Shown here: in pieces, positions 16,699-25,154 of the stretch
Numbering within the stretch: the first letter of the stretch is position 1
Layout of the letters: every line of letters begins with the position of its first letter
From: Bacteroidota bacterium
GTDB lineage: Bacteria; Bacteroidota; Rhodothermia; Rhodothermales; UBA10348
Direction of reading: 5' to 3'
Assembly (NCBI GenBank): GCA_029262855.1
Contig: JAJCYP010000022.1
Coordinates: 111,604-175,603, forward strand
DNA length: 64,000 nt
Program-made: the position numbers and the translations under genes
Notes under the pieces: generated by a model
What the model was told of the DNA's origin: nothing
The model's database searches: none
Seen by the model: the letters and a program-made list of their open reading frames with translations, nothing else

Positions 16699-18509
16699 TC
16701 CGCTCCCTCCTCTCCGGGCTCCCCACCAGCCTTCACGGCGGGCTCCCAGGCCTTCTTGCCCGATAATCCGGCCAGCCAGAAGACGATGGCGATGAATACA
16801 AAGAAGATCAGGACGGTGATCGAAACCACGTTGGAGGCATAGCCCAGCGTGGGCGTGAACGCATCGACCGAAGTGTCCTCAAGCACGCCGTACACGTGCC
16901 AGTGCTGGCGCATGCCGGCGCGAACGTACCCCATCAGGCCCATCGTCCAGGCGAATGTCAGGGCGATGAAGAAGAGGGCGTACTGACTTCGGGCCGACAT
17001 CTGGCCCCACTTGATCTTGCCCGTAACCCGCGCATTCCTGTACATGAACACGTCGATCGTGGTGACCGCGATCATGCAGAAGATCACCGAGAGCACCTGC
17101 GGTACCGAGAGGCCGATGCGGACGCTGGCCTCGACGAAGTAGCCGTAGACGCCCAGGAAGGTCACGAATACGACGACGGACACAAAGATCGCGATCTGGG
17201 CGATGTTGCCCGCCTTCGCCCAACTCACGGTGGGCGCCTTGTTGCCCCGCCTGTACAGGAGGAAGCTCAGGAAGGTGGTCAAGATCAGGATGTTGACCGC
17301 CGTGTTCTTGGCGCTCATGACACCGAGCACGCCGAGCACCGGATGGTGGGCACCGCCCATCTTGCGGGCCTCCTCGACGGATGCCACGAGCGAGTGCGGC
17401 GTCGCCCATACCAGGAAACACCCCGCGATGACGATCAGCAGGTACTTGATGTACGGCCGGAATCGCTCGGCGCCCTCAATCCGCTCCATACTGACCCACA
17501 GGTAGTAGTTGGCCGCCAGGAACAGGTTGCCGATCAGGATGGCCTGGATGATGAAGAGCCACGAGAAGGTCCCGCCCATGAGGGTAATCCCGAGACTCTG
17601 GGAGAACGCGTAGATCTCCTTGCCCAGCCAGTAGCCGGCGAACGGGAGCGGAAGCAGCGCCGCGATGGCGATGAAGTTGCCGATGTAGCCCATCCAGTCG
17701 TAGTGGGCGCGCTCCTCGTCGGTCTTTGCCCCCAGGAACTGGAAGGCGGCGTAGGCTGCCGCGACGGATCCTCCGAAGGCAATGTTCGCAATGATCCGGT
17801 GGATGTTGATGGGCATCCACATGGGGTTCATGAAGGCCGCAGACAGGCTGACCAGCTCTCCGGTTTCAGAGATGCCGGCCGGCGTGTTCATGAACGTCAG
17901 CCAGGCGTCGGCGATGAACATGATGCCCGTTCCCACCAGATTGAGCATGATGCCCAGGAAGATGTGGGTCTTCGGGTTGAATTTCCCCCAGCCGTAGTAG
18001 TAGCTGTAGAGGAAGATGGCCTCCAGAAAGAAGAGCGCCACATAGGGGAAGAACGTCCAGCTGAAGATGGACATCAGGTAGTCCGTCAACGCCGGGTACA
18101 GTACGACGAGCAGGAAGGTCAGCATCGCCCCTAGCGAGGCGGTAAAGCTGAACGAGACGGAGAGCAGTTTGGTGAACTCGTAAGCGAGCGCGTCGTAGCG
18201 CTTGTCGCCCGACACATACCCGATGATTTCGATGATGACCGCGAACATCGGCACGGCAAGGACGAACGCCGCAAACATCAGATGCAATTCCGCGGTCACC
18301 CACATGATTACGCGGCTTCCGACTACCGGAAACTCGCGGTAGGCTGGATTCGCTGCATCCTGGGGTGCTGACGCGAAGGCCTCAATGGGTGCCAAAAGCA
18401 GGACTGCCGCGGCGGCGGCCAGAAGGCCTCCTGCCACGGCAAGTCGTTCACGGGAGAGCCCCCAGAAGTATCGGGATTCTCCCAACCGTTGAGGGAGCGG
18501 GTCTCTCAT
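16695..18509 (-). CDS. CydA-like subunit of the cytochrome bd superfamily, non-canonical
   Basis: A 604-residue polytopic membrane protein that aligns with CydA. His76 matches the conserved first-helix His (E. coli H19), Glu163 in FFLEAIF matches E107, and His237 in NIHRIIANIAFGG matches the heme b558 ligand H186. MRQHW near the C-terminus matches GRQPW. By hand alignment the heme d-site Glu99 is Pro155, and I see no quinol-binding Q-loop. An extra N-terminal hydrophobic segment (22-46) is present. No CydB or CydX gene follows; c-type cytochromes do. It overlaps the CuA subunit II gene upstream. This fits the quinol-independent groups of the superfamily. Substrate and electron acceptor are unknown. 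Confidence 0.85.
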   Translation of the reverse strand: MRDPLPQRLGESRYFWGLSRERLAVAGGLLAAAAAVLLLAPIEAFASAPQDAANPAYREFPVVGSRVIMWVTAELHLMFAAFVLAVPMFAVIIEIIGYVSGDKRYDALAYEFTKLLSVSFSFTASLGAMLTFLLVVLYPALTDYLMSIFSWTFFPYVALFFLEAIFLYSYYYGWGKFNPKTHIFLGIMLNLVGTGIMFIADAWLTFMNTPAGISETGELVSLSAAFMNPMWMPINIHRIIANIAFGGSVAAAYAAFQFLGAKTDEERAHYDWMGYIGNFIAIAALLPLPFAGYWLGKEIYAFSQSLGITLMGGTFSWLFIIQAILIGNLFLAANYYLWVSMERIEGAERFRPYIKYLLIVIAGCFLVWATPHSLVASVEEARKMGGAHHPVLGVLGVMSAKNTAVNILILTTFLSFLLYRRGNKAPTVSWAKAGNIAQIAIFVSVVVFVTFLGVYGYFVEASVRIGLSVPQVLSVIFCMIAVTTIDVFMYRNARVTGKIKWGQMSARSQYALFFIALTFAWTMGLMGYVRAGMRQHWHVYGVLEDTSVDAFTPTLGYASNVVSITVLIFFVFIAIVFWLAGLSGKKAWEPAVKAGGEPGEEGAE

Positions 18510-19270
18510 AGCCCGCCCCCCGACATCTCGGTAAGGAAGGCAGAAACGGCGTCCTCGCTCTCAACCGTCACAAAGCCCCGCATACGGTAATGACTCAGGC
18601 CGCAGAGCTGGGCACAGGCGATTTCATATTCGCCTTCCACGGTCGGTCTGAACCAGATCGGGATGACAAGGCCTGGGATGGCATCCTGCTTGACACGCAG
18701 TTGAGGCACACCGAACGAGTGGATGACGTCCTTGGAAGAGAGATTGATGATCACCGGCCGGTCGACGGGCAGGTGGAGTTCGTTCACTGAAACGACATCG
18801 TCTGCCGCCGCCGCATCGGTCATGTCCAGACCCAGCGGATTACGGACAGCATCAATCAGCTCGGGCGCACGCTTCCCGAAAACACCGTCGTCTCCCGGGT
18901 AGTGCACGTTCCAGGCAAACTGTTCGGCCACCACGTTGACCGTATAGGGCGCGTCCTGGGCGGCGGGGAAATCGTTCTTGATGAAGCCCCAGAGCGGGAA
19001 AGCGAACCCGATCAAGAGTGTGGCCTCGGCCAGAATGACCGCCACCTCCTGGTATTTGGAGTACTTGCCGTCGGCGCCTTCATAGCTGGCCGTAGGGTTC
19101 TTGGAGGCCCGGAACCGGAAAAGCACATAGATGAAGTACGCGCCCCAGCCAATGAACAGAAACAGCATCAACCAGTGGACAAGCGACATCATGAAATCGA
19201 TGTCTGCCGCGTGCGCGGATGCGCGTCCCGGCATGCCGAGGAATTGGCTGATATCCAGAAACTCTCTCAT
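18506..19270 (-). CDS. coxB: Heme-copper oxidase subunit II (CuA)
   Basis: A 254-residue CuA subunit with two N-terminal transmembrane helices (about 25-50 and 68-90) and a cupredoxin domain. CuA ligands are complete: the His of VIHSF, then C219, C223, H227 and M230 in CAQLCGLSHYRM. The usual Glu between the cysteines is Gln. I start at ATG 19270 rather than 19336, because this removes a non-hydrophobic extension. It is separated from subunit I by III, IV and two small proteins, and its stop overlaps the CydA-like start by 4 bp. That leaves open which oxidase it serves. Confidence 0.92.
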   Translation of the reverse strand: MREFLDISQFLGMPGRASAHAADIDFMMSLVHWLMLFLFIGWGAYFIYVLFRFRASKNPTASYEGADGKYSKYQEVAVILAEATLLIGFAFPLWGFIKNDFPAAQDAPYTVNVVAEQFAWNVHYPGDDGVFGKRAPELIDAVRNPLGLDMTDAAAADDVVSVNELHLPVDRPVIINLSSKDVIHSFGVPQLRVKQDAIPGLVIPIWFRPTVEGEYEIACAQLCGLSHYRMRGFVTVESEDAVSAFLTEMSGGGL

Positions 19271-19283
19271 AAGGCCTCGGGGG

Positions 19284-19583
19284 TCAGTCAGTCGTGGAGC
19301 TGTTGTTCTGGTCGGCGATTCGCGCGGCCCGAACACTCATGTTGCGGAAGAAGGAGAGGATGCCGCCGAAGACGCCGCTGATGATGGCGAAGAGAACGAG
19401 CATCGACGCAGAGACGGCGCGTACCGCCGGTGCATCCACGCCAGCGCCAAAGCAGCGCTCGCAGGCCGAGGAGGCCTCGGGGAGGGCGGCGGTCAGAATC
19501 AAAGCGCCCAGTAGCGCGGCAGCCCGAAGGTCGCGTTGGCTGCGTTGGAGGCCTTGGCCCCGGAGCATGGGTCCCAGTTTCAT
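19284..19583 (-). CDS. Small membrane protein with CERCFG motif
   Basis: A 99-residue protein with a basic N-terminus, a hydrophobic segment at about 22-38, a short Cys-containing loop (CERCFGAG near 41) and a second helix at about 57-77. Small proteins with a similar Cys-x-x-Cys-Phe-Gly loop accompany oxidase genes in some other phyla, as far as I recall. Its start overlaps the preceding small gene by 4 bp and its end is 13 bp from subunit II. It may be an assembly factor or an extra subunit of the oxidase. Confidence 0.7.
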   Translation of the reverse strand: MKLGPMLRGQGLQRSQRDLRAAALLGALILTAALPEASSACERCFGAGVDAPAVRAVSASMLVLFAIISGVFGGILSFFRNMSVRAARIADQNNSSTTD

Positions 19584-19780
19584 CCGGCGGCCTCCAGTTG
19601 TTTCATTTTCGCCAGGAAGCGGCGCCCATACAGGACCAGACCAATTCCCGACGCCGCGGCGACGGAAGCCCAGACGTAGCCCATCGCCCCTTGAACCGCC
19701 GATACAGCATATACGGCAGAGCCGCCGGCCAGAATGACGGAGAGGGAGATGAAGACGATGTGGAACGATTTAAGCGACAT
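19580..19780 (-). CDS. Small two-helix membrane protein
   Basis: A 66-residue protein started at ATG 19780, because the extended frame to 19810 adds only sequence that overlaps subunit IV. Two hydrophobic helices (about 5-25 and 30-50) end in a basic tail. It overlaps the subunit IV gene by 11 bp and the next gene by 4 bp. It has no motif. Its position among oxidase genes suggests a small oxidase subunit. Confidence 0.65.
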   Translation of the reverse strand: MSLKSFHIVFISLSVILAGGSAVYAVSAVQGAMGYVWASVAAASGIGLVLYGRRFLAKMKQLEAAG

Positions 19781-20105
19781 GGTAGACCATCTCCAGGGCG
19801 GCCCGACCAACCTGATCGTGGTAGGCCGAGATAAACAGGATGAACATGATGACGAGGAACGTCCCCGTCAGGGCCAGGATGTACATGATGAGCTTCTTCT
19901 CGCCGATCAGGTGCATGAAGTACCCGGCCACGAGACCCGCCTTGATGGAGGCAATGACGAGCGCAACAATCAGTGCGGGCCAGATGTTCAGGTGCAGATA
20001 GGCCACCGCGACGGTGACCACGGTCAACACCATGAGGGTACCGAACACGTACATGTAGACCCGGACGTGTTTCTGGATCTCTTCCATACTGTGAGAATCA
20101 GCCAT
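19770..20105 (-). CDS. ctaF: Cytochrome c oxidase subunit IV (caa3-type, COX4_pro)
   Basis: A 111-residue protein with three transmembrane helices and a soluble N-terminus containing HVRVYMYVFG. The internal KAGLVAGYFMHL stretch is typical of the prokaryotic subunit IV family (the CyoD/CtaF group). It lies 2 bp after subunit III. It supports stability of the subunit I/III core. Confidence 0.9.
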   Translation of the reverse strand: MADSHSMEEIQKHVRVYMYVFGTLMVLTVVTVAVAYLHLNIWPALIVALVIASIKAGLVAGYFMHLIGEKKLIMYILALTGTFLVIMFILFISAYHDQVGRAALEMVYHVA

Positions 20106-20107
20106 AA

Positions 20108-20725
20108 TCAGATCAGGTAGATGGTCGGGAAAAGGAAAATCCAGACGAGATCCACGAAGTGCCAGTAGAGCCCGGCCACCTCAATTCGGCTCATGAACCG
20201 CTTCGGATCCGACTTCCACATCTTGGCACCGGGGCCGAGGAAGTAGCCATTGACGATCATGCCGCCAATCACGTGGAGCGCGTGCAATCCGGTCATCACG
20301 AAGTAGATGCCCAGGAAGTTGTTCTCGGCGGGGAGGTACCCGTGTGAGAACTTGTCCGAGTACTCGATGGCCTTGATGATCAGGAAGCCGAAGCCTGCCA
20401 GAACCGTCAGGCCCATGTAGATGCGGTACTTCTTGAAGTTGCCCATCGCCAGCGCGGCCCAACTCAGGACAATGGTCACCGAGGACGCGATGAGAACGAT
20501 GGTGTTGACAAACGCCAACGGGACGTTCAGAATCTCGGACGCCGAGGTGTACGTGTGTCCCAGGATGTCCCCGGGCCACTCCGGCGAACCGACGCGCAGA
20601 AAGATGTAGGCGGAGAAGAGTCCACCGAAGAGCATGATCTCTGAGGCCAGGAACAGCCAGACGCCGAGTTTGGCGTTGTTGACGCCCGTATCCGGGCGTG
20701 CCTCTACCGTGTAAGGAATCTGCAT
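20108..20725 (-). CDS. ctaE: Heme-copper oxidase subunit III
   Basis: A 205-residue protein with five transmembrane helices, the short form used by caa3 and bo3-type oxidases. Family landmarks are KLGVWLFLASEIMLFGGLFS near the N-terminus, GLHALHVIGG in the middle, and YWHFVDLVWIFLFPTIYL at the C-terminus. It starts 3 bp after subunit I. It should bind subunit I and stabilise proton uptake. Confidence 0.94.
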   Translation of the reverse strand: MQIPYTVEARPDTGVNNAKLGVWLFLASEIMLFGGLFSAYIFLRVGSPEWPGDILGHTYTSASEILNVPLAFVNTIVLIASSVTIVLSWAALAMGNFKKYRIYMGLTVLAGFGFLIIKAIEYSDKFSHGYLPAENNFLGIYFVMTGLHALHVIGGMIVNGYFLGPGAKMWKSDPKRFMSRIEVAGLYWHFVDLVWIFLFPTIYLI

Positions 20726-20728
20726 GGT

Positions 20729-22474
20729 TTAGGGCTGGTCCTGAGGGTAGAAATCAGTGTCGTGACCGGGCACGCTGTACTCATAGGGGCCGCGGTAGAC
20801 CGTCGGGGCGGTCTCGAAATTGCCGTGTCCCAGAGGAGGGGACGTGGTGGCCGTCCATTCGAGGGTGGTGGCGTCCCACGGATTGTCGTTCTCGACCTTC
20901 TTGCCCTTCCAGATGCTCCAGAAGAAGTTGAAGATGAATGGCAGTTGGAAGAGACCCAGCACCCAGGCCGCGATCGACATGGTCTCGTTGTAATGGATCA
21001 CATCCTGGGCAAACTCGTAGCTCGCGCCGCCGTCATAGAGGCGTCGGGACACACCTGCCAGGCCTTGGATCAGCATCGGGAAGAAGATGAAGTTCATCGA
21101 AATCGCCGATCCCCAGAAGTGAATCTTGCCCAGCGGCTCGTTGAGCATGCGCCCGGTGGCCTTCGGATACCAGTAGTAGATCCCGGCAAACAGCGCAAGA
21201 ATGGTCCCGGGGGCCACGACGTAGTGGAAGTGCCCGATCACATACATCGTGTCGTGCAGCGGAATGTCCGTCGGGGCCAATCCCAGAGGCAGTCCCGTGA
21301 GGCCCCCCAGGCCGAACATGGGCAGAAACGCCAGCGCGAACAGCATCGGCGTCGTGAACCTGAGCGATGCCCCCCAGAGAGACAGAAAGAGCGCAGACAG
21401 GATGATCACCGACGGTATCGAGATGATCATCGTGGTGATCTGGAAGAAGCCGCTCAAGGCCGTTCCCATACCCGTGATAAACATGTGGTGAGCCCACACA
21501 ATGAAGCTCATGAAGCCCAGGAAGATCACCGAGTAGACCATCACCCGGTAGCCCCAGAGCGGCTTACGGGTGTTGTTCGCCACGATCTCGGCCACTATTC
21601 CCATCGCCGGAAGAATGAGGACGTAAACCTCAGGATGGGCCAGGAACCAGAAAAGGTGCTGCCACAGCAGCGGAGACCCGCCACCAGCAACATCCAGCAG
21701 TTCACCACTTACAACCAGACCAGACGGCAGGAAGAAGCTGGTCCCGACCAAACGGTCGAACAACTGCAGGACGCCGGCCGCTTCCAGCGGCGGAAAGGCC
21801 AGCAGCAGCAGGAACGAAGTAACCAACTGCGCCCAGACAAAAAACGGCATCCGCCAGAGAGTCATCCCGGGGGCGCGCAGCTGGATAATCGTGGTCAGGA
21901 AGTTGACGGCTCCCAGGAGTGAAGAGGTGATCAGGAAGATCATCCCGAACAGCCACATGGTCTGCCCCGTCGTCTCAATATCCGCGAGCGGGGGATAGGA
22001 GGTCCAACCTGCTTTCGCCGCGCCTGCGGGTAGCCAGAAGCTGGACAGCATTATCAATCCGCCCACGAAGAAGACCCAGTAGCTGGCCATGTTCAGTTTC
22101 GGGAACGCCATATCCGGCGCGCCGATCTGAAGGGGCACGATGTAGTTGCCGAAGGCTCCGACCGCCAGAGGCACGATCCCCAGAAACACCATGATGGTGC
22201 CGTGCATCGCCCCGAGCTGGTTGTAGAATTCGGGCTGCATGACCCCATCCGGCATGGTGGAGTCGCTGAACAGCGAGCCGATGAGAGGCAGGGCCTCACC
22301 GGGAAAGGCCAATTGCCACCGCATCAACATCATCAGGCTGAAGCCGATGAGGAGGAATAGGAGGCTGGTCAGGCCGTATTGAATCCCAATGACCTTGTGG
22401 TCGGTCGAGAAGATGTACTTCCTTACGAAGCTCTCCTGGTGATGGGCATGCCCATCGTGATCATGGTCGCTCAT
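20729..22474 (-). CDS. ctaD: Heme-copper oxidase subunit I, A-type, lacking the K-channel lysine
   Basis: A 581-residue subunit I. CuB and Tyr-His residues are present: H280, E282 and Y284 in AHPEVY, and H329/H330 in WAHHMF. The heme a3 and heme a histidines lie in HDTMYVIGHFHYV. The D-channel entry DMAFPKLN is present, and Glu282 gives an A1-type D-channel end. The K-channel motif, normally PTGIK, reads PSVII, so the lysine is Ile358 and the Thr is Ser. This form may recall oxidases of Verrucomicrobia and relatives. It should reduce O2 (possibly NO) at the membrane; proton routing must differ. It is second in the block. Confidence 0.94.
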   Translation of the reverse strand: MSDHDHDGHAHHQESFVRKYIFSTDHKVIGIQYGLTSLLFLLIGFSLMMLMRWQLAFPGEALPLIGSLFSDSTMPDGVMQPEFYNQLGAMHGTIMVFLGIVPLAVGAFGNYIVPLQIGAPDMAFPKLNMASYWVFFVGGLIMLSSFWLPAGAAKAGWTSYPPLADIETTGQTMWLFGMIFLITSSLLGAVNFLTTIIQLRAPGMTLWRMPFFVWAQLVTSFLLLLAFPPLEAAGVLQLFDRLVGTSFFLPSGLVVSGELLDVAGGGSPLLWQHLFWFLAHPEVYVLILPAMGIVAEIVANNTRKPLWGYRVMVYSVIFLGFMSFIVWAHHMFITGMGTALSGFFQITTMIISIPSVIILSALFLSLWGASLRFTTPMLFALAFLPMFGLGGLTGLPLGLAPTDIPLHDTMYVIGHFHYVVAPGTILALFAGIYYWYPKATGRMLNEPLGKIHFWGSAISMNFIFFPMLIQGLAGVSRRLYDGGASYEFAQDVIHYNETMSIAAWVLGLFQLPFIFNFFWSIWKGKKVENDNPWDATTLEWTATTSPPLGHGNFETAPTVYRGPYEYSVPGHDTDFYPQDQP

Positions 22475-22562
22475 GCGTCTCGCGGATGTACCAGTTCAAC
22501 GACCGGCCTCGACGACGACCCGTGGAGGGGCCGCCGTCGCTTGGGTTCCGATCGGGGCCAGA

Positions 22563-23342
22563 TCAGCTGGCGGAAGAGAATTCGAACGTCACGGAGGCGC
22601 TTCCGCCATCGGTCACGGTCACGGTCTGTGTGGACGTACCGTATTCCTCCTGCCAGGCCTCGATGACATACGTGCCGGCCGGGAGGCCCTGCAGAGAGAA
22701 GGAGCCGTCGTCGCCGGTGACAGCGTGGAACGGGTGATCAACAACGCCTGCGTAGGCACCCATCCAGGGATGCACGTCACACTTGATGAACACCGGGACT
22801 TCGGTCACGCGGAATTCGCGTTCGCGCTCGTCGCCCTGACGGGGCATTCCGAAGTTGAACGGACGATTCGCCTCGGGCAGCGCGTGGATGTTGTGCAGAA
22901 GCGGATCAGAGTTGAGGATCTTGATGGGTTGGCCAGCCTGGACGCCGAAAACGTGTGGATGGTACATGCAGCCACTCTGGTCGAATTCGACGGCAGTCGT
23001 CGGTGCCGGGTAGTTATAGCCGGCTGGCAGTCCTTCCTTGACGTATACAAATACGTGGCGAAGCGTTCCGTTGTCGTTGACGACCACATTCTGCGCGGTC
23101 ACGGTATCGGTGTTGAGGTCAGAGCATTCGCGATCCAAACGGATGGTCACGGGCGCCGGTGCGGTCCCACTGAAGTTGACGGTACCGCTTACGGAAGCGC
23201 TTCCCATGGGGGTCGCGTCGGCTGCGGGGGTGTCCGGTGCGGCCGAACTGGTGTCAGAAGCGGATTCTCCGCCTCCACAGGCCGCGATGAAGAGTGTCGC
23301 AACGAGTGCGGAAGCGGTCAGTGCTCGCCTGAACGAAGTCAT
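22563..23342 (-). CDS. Cupredoxin-like lipoprotein with regulatory-like beta domains
   Basis: A 259-residue lipoprotein from ATG 23342 (lipobox IAAC near residue 22), followed by a short acidic/Ser linker. The mature part has Cys and His ligands arranged as in plastocyanin-like proteins: CMYHPH, LHNIH, then KCDVHPWM. It ends in a carboxypeptidase-regulatory-like beta sandwich (GTYVIEAWQEEYG). It is the first gene of the oxidase block, 88 bp before subunit I. It probably binds copper or heme, or donates electrons or copper to the oxidase. A longer frame to 23504 is not credible because the signal peptide would be internal. Confidence 0.82.
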   Translation of the reverse strand: MTSFRRALTASALVATLFIAACGGGESASDTSSAAPDTPAADATPMGSASVSGTVNFSGTAPAPVTIRLDRECSDLNTDTVTAQNVVVNDNGTLRHVFVYVKEGLPAGYNYPAPTTAVEFDQSGCMYHPHVFGVQAGQPIKILNSDPLLHNIHALPEANRPFNFGMPRQGDEREREFRVTEVPVFIKCDVHPWMGAYAGVVDHPFHAVTGDDGSFSLQGLPAGTYVIEAWQEEYGTSTQTVTVTDGGSASVTFEFSSAS

Positions 23343-23511
23343 GGATGACGGGGTGTGGGTGATTGAGAGGAAGGAAGCGGGCCCACTCCGGCGGCTGCAA
23401 AAACCCCGGCGGAGAAACGCTAGTATGGATATACGAAAAAGTCGTGGAAGTGAGCAATAGATGTGGTAAATGCGACGGGCGGTCGGAACCAATCGGAGAA
23501 TCACGACCGGG

Positions 23512-23541
23512 TTGAGGCTTCACGGACATGCGCTTACATTG
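23512..23541 (+). promoter_or_regulatory. Candidate Bacteroidota-type promoter for the DoxX operon
   Basis: TTG at 23512-23514 and TACATTG at 23535-23541 are separated by 20 bp. This is close to the Bacteroidota primary-sigma pattern (TTTG, 19-21 bp, TAnnTTTG). The element is 53 bp upstream of the DoxX start. The 250-bp divergent region 23343-23593 also contains a possible minus-strand pair (TTGCTC ... TATATC around 23434-23458) that could serve the oxidase block, but it is weaker. Confidence 0.4.
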
Positions 23542-23593
23542 ATGTTTGAATTCCGCGTCAAGCCAAAAGGTCAAGCAACAGGTATCCGCAAGA

Positions 23594-24352
23594 ATGAACG
23601 CCACCGCCCGGTTTCTCGAGTTCGGACGCACGCACAATGATGCTGCGCTGGACGTTATCCGCACATTTCTGGGCCTTGCCCTGTTTGTGCGTGGTGTTCT
23701 CTTCATCGCCGATGCGTCCCGAATCCTGGCGCTGATCAGCGATCAGGAAATGAGCTACATGCTTCCGGCCATCGCACTGCAGATTTCTGCCGCAACTCAC
23801 CTCCTGGGCGGCCTGATGCTCGCCTCTGGGCTGCTGACACGTCTTGGGGCACTTCTTCAGATTCCGGTTCTACTGGGCGCCGTCTACATCTCCGCGCAGG
23901 GGGGCGGACTATTCCTTCCGGACCAGTCGCTGGAGTTGAGCGTCCTGGTGCTCTTTCTGCTAGGCATCTTGTTCACCTTTGGCAGCGGCAAATTGTCACT
24001 GGACAATGTCCTCTTCAAGGCGACGCTTGAGGATGAGCCCGTTCACCGGGCAACCAGTGCCGAGTATCGGGACCGCGTCCGCCAGTGGGAATCTGAGCAC
24101 ATGGCCCGGGTTGCAGACCCTGGCGTCAAGCGCGATTTCGAGAACGTCGAGCAGGCGAACCTGTGGCGTCTCCGGATGGTGGCCAAGTACGGTGCCATCG
24201 CCGCTCTCGCCTCCGTAGCACTGATATTCCTGATTCAGAGTCTGCCCTTTGAGGTTACCATTGCTGAGATCGGGGCGGTCGGCGGGGCACTGTTCATGAT
24301 TCTGGCCTTCTTCTTCCTGTTCTTCGGCTGGGCCCTTCGGGACGCCGAATAA
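23594..24352 (+). CDS. DoxX-family membrane protein, long form
   Basis: A 252-residue protein with a four-helix DoxX core (about 20-140) that contains GGLMLASGLLTRLGALLQIP and the QSLELSVLVL segment typical of the family. A charged cytoplasmic loop follows, then two more helices at about 195-250. It starts at ATG 23594. It is divergent from the oxidase block. DoxX proteins are linked to terminal oxidases and redox membrane complexes, so the position may be meaningful. Its stop overlaps the next start by one base (TAATG). Confidence 0.85.
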   Translation: MNATARFLEFGRTHNDAALDVIRTFLGLALFVRGVLFIADASRILALISDQEMSYMLPAIALQISAATHLLGGLMLASGLLTRLGALLQIPVLLGAVYISAQGGGLFLPDQSLELSVLVLFLLGILFTFGSGKLSLDNVLFKATLEDEPVHRATSAEYRDRVRQWESEHMARVADPGVKRDFENVEQANLWRLRMVAKYGAIAALASVALIFLIQSLPFEVTIAEIGAVGGALFMILAFFFLFFGWALRDAE

Positions 24353-24714
24353 TGGACTGGGTGTGGCCACTTTACAGTGAGTACGTGTTCAAGACGCTTG
24401 GCACGGATGAAGCACCCGAAGCTGCGCAGGAGGAGACCTTCGTTCGCCTGCTCGGCGCCTCCATGGTCACCGTCCTGGTACAGGAGCCCTGGCGTGGATC
24501 CGTCAGATTCAAGCGTCTCGCGGTACTGGGCCCCGAGACCATGTTCGACCTCCTGAACGCACCCGAAACGTGGCTGGAGTCCCGATTCGGCGGTGGCAAG
24601 TTCAAACTCAACTTTCACCACGGGATGCACTTCGTGGCCACGCGTAATTTCAAGCCTCCGGGCCCGCCGCGCTGGACCGATCTTCCCGACATCGAACCGC
24701 AGTACGCCCAATGA
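24352..24714 (+). CDS. Hypothetical protein between two DoxX genes
   Basis: A 120-residue soluble protein without signal peptide or helices, rich in aromatic residues, ending in a Pro-rich stretch (KPPGPPRWTDLP). It overlaps the upstream DoxX by 1 bp and the downstream DoxX by 4 bp, so all three are translated together. I recognise no family. It may be a cytoplasmic partner of the DoxX proteins. Confidence 0.65.
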   Translation: MDWVWPLYSEYVFKTLGTDEAPEAAQEETFVRLLGASMVTVLVQEPWRGSVRFKRLAVLGPETMFDLLNAPETWLESRFGGGKFKLNFHHGMHFVATRNFKPPGPPRWTDLPDIEPQYAQ

Positions 24715-25154
24715 TTGAAGCTCTGAACCGGATGCCGGCCTATCGGAGGCTGGTCACGTGGCAGTGGAGTCACAATTCTCTCGCGATCGACCTGATCCGG
24801 ATTTTTATCGGCGGCGCTCTCCTGATTCGGGGGCTCGCCTTTCTGTCGGATCCGGAATTGCTGCGCGAATTCGCCGGCCCGCGAGGCATGAGCGTCGCGC
24901 CGCTGGTGATCTGGAGCCACATCGGAGGGGGGGTGCTCCTGGCCCTGGGGCTCTTCACCCGTTTCGCGGCGTTGATTCAGGTGCCGATTCTGGTGGTGGC
25001 GGTCTTCTTCGTCCATCTGCCGGGAGGGTTCGCCACGCAGAACCAGTCGCTTGAATTGTCAGCGTTGGTACTGGTGATCATGGCGGTTCTGATGGTCTAC
25101 GGGGCTGGGAAGCTGTCACTGGACTACAGGGTATTCTACCGCAAGCTCGACTGA
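24711..25154 (+). CDS. DoxX-family membrane protein, short form
   Basis: A 147-residue four-helix DoxX protein, clearly related to the one two genes upstream: same RxFxGxxLxxRG start, GLFTRFAALIQVP, and NQSLELSALVL. It lacks the C-terminal extension. It overlaps the preceding gene by 4 bp (ATGA). The 245 bp after it, up to 25399, hold no gene or clear signal that I can see. Confidence 0.87.
   Translation: MIEALNRMPAYRRLVTWQWSHNSLAIDLIRIFIGGALLIRGLAFLSDPELLREFAGPRGMSVAPLVIWSHIGGGVLLALGLFTRFAALIQVPILVVAVFFVHLPGGFATQNQSLELSALVLVIMAVLMVYGAGKLSLDYRVFYRKLD

Noticed and set aside
16896..18134. Long plus-strand frame opposite the CydA-like gene
   Set aside because: Antisense shadow of hydrophobic codons, giving a strongly charged, low-complexity product without recognisable motifs.
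20762..21922. Long plus-strand frame opposite oxidase subunit I
   Set aside because: Antisense shadow; product is His/Arg/Gln-rich and has no start context or family resemblance.
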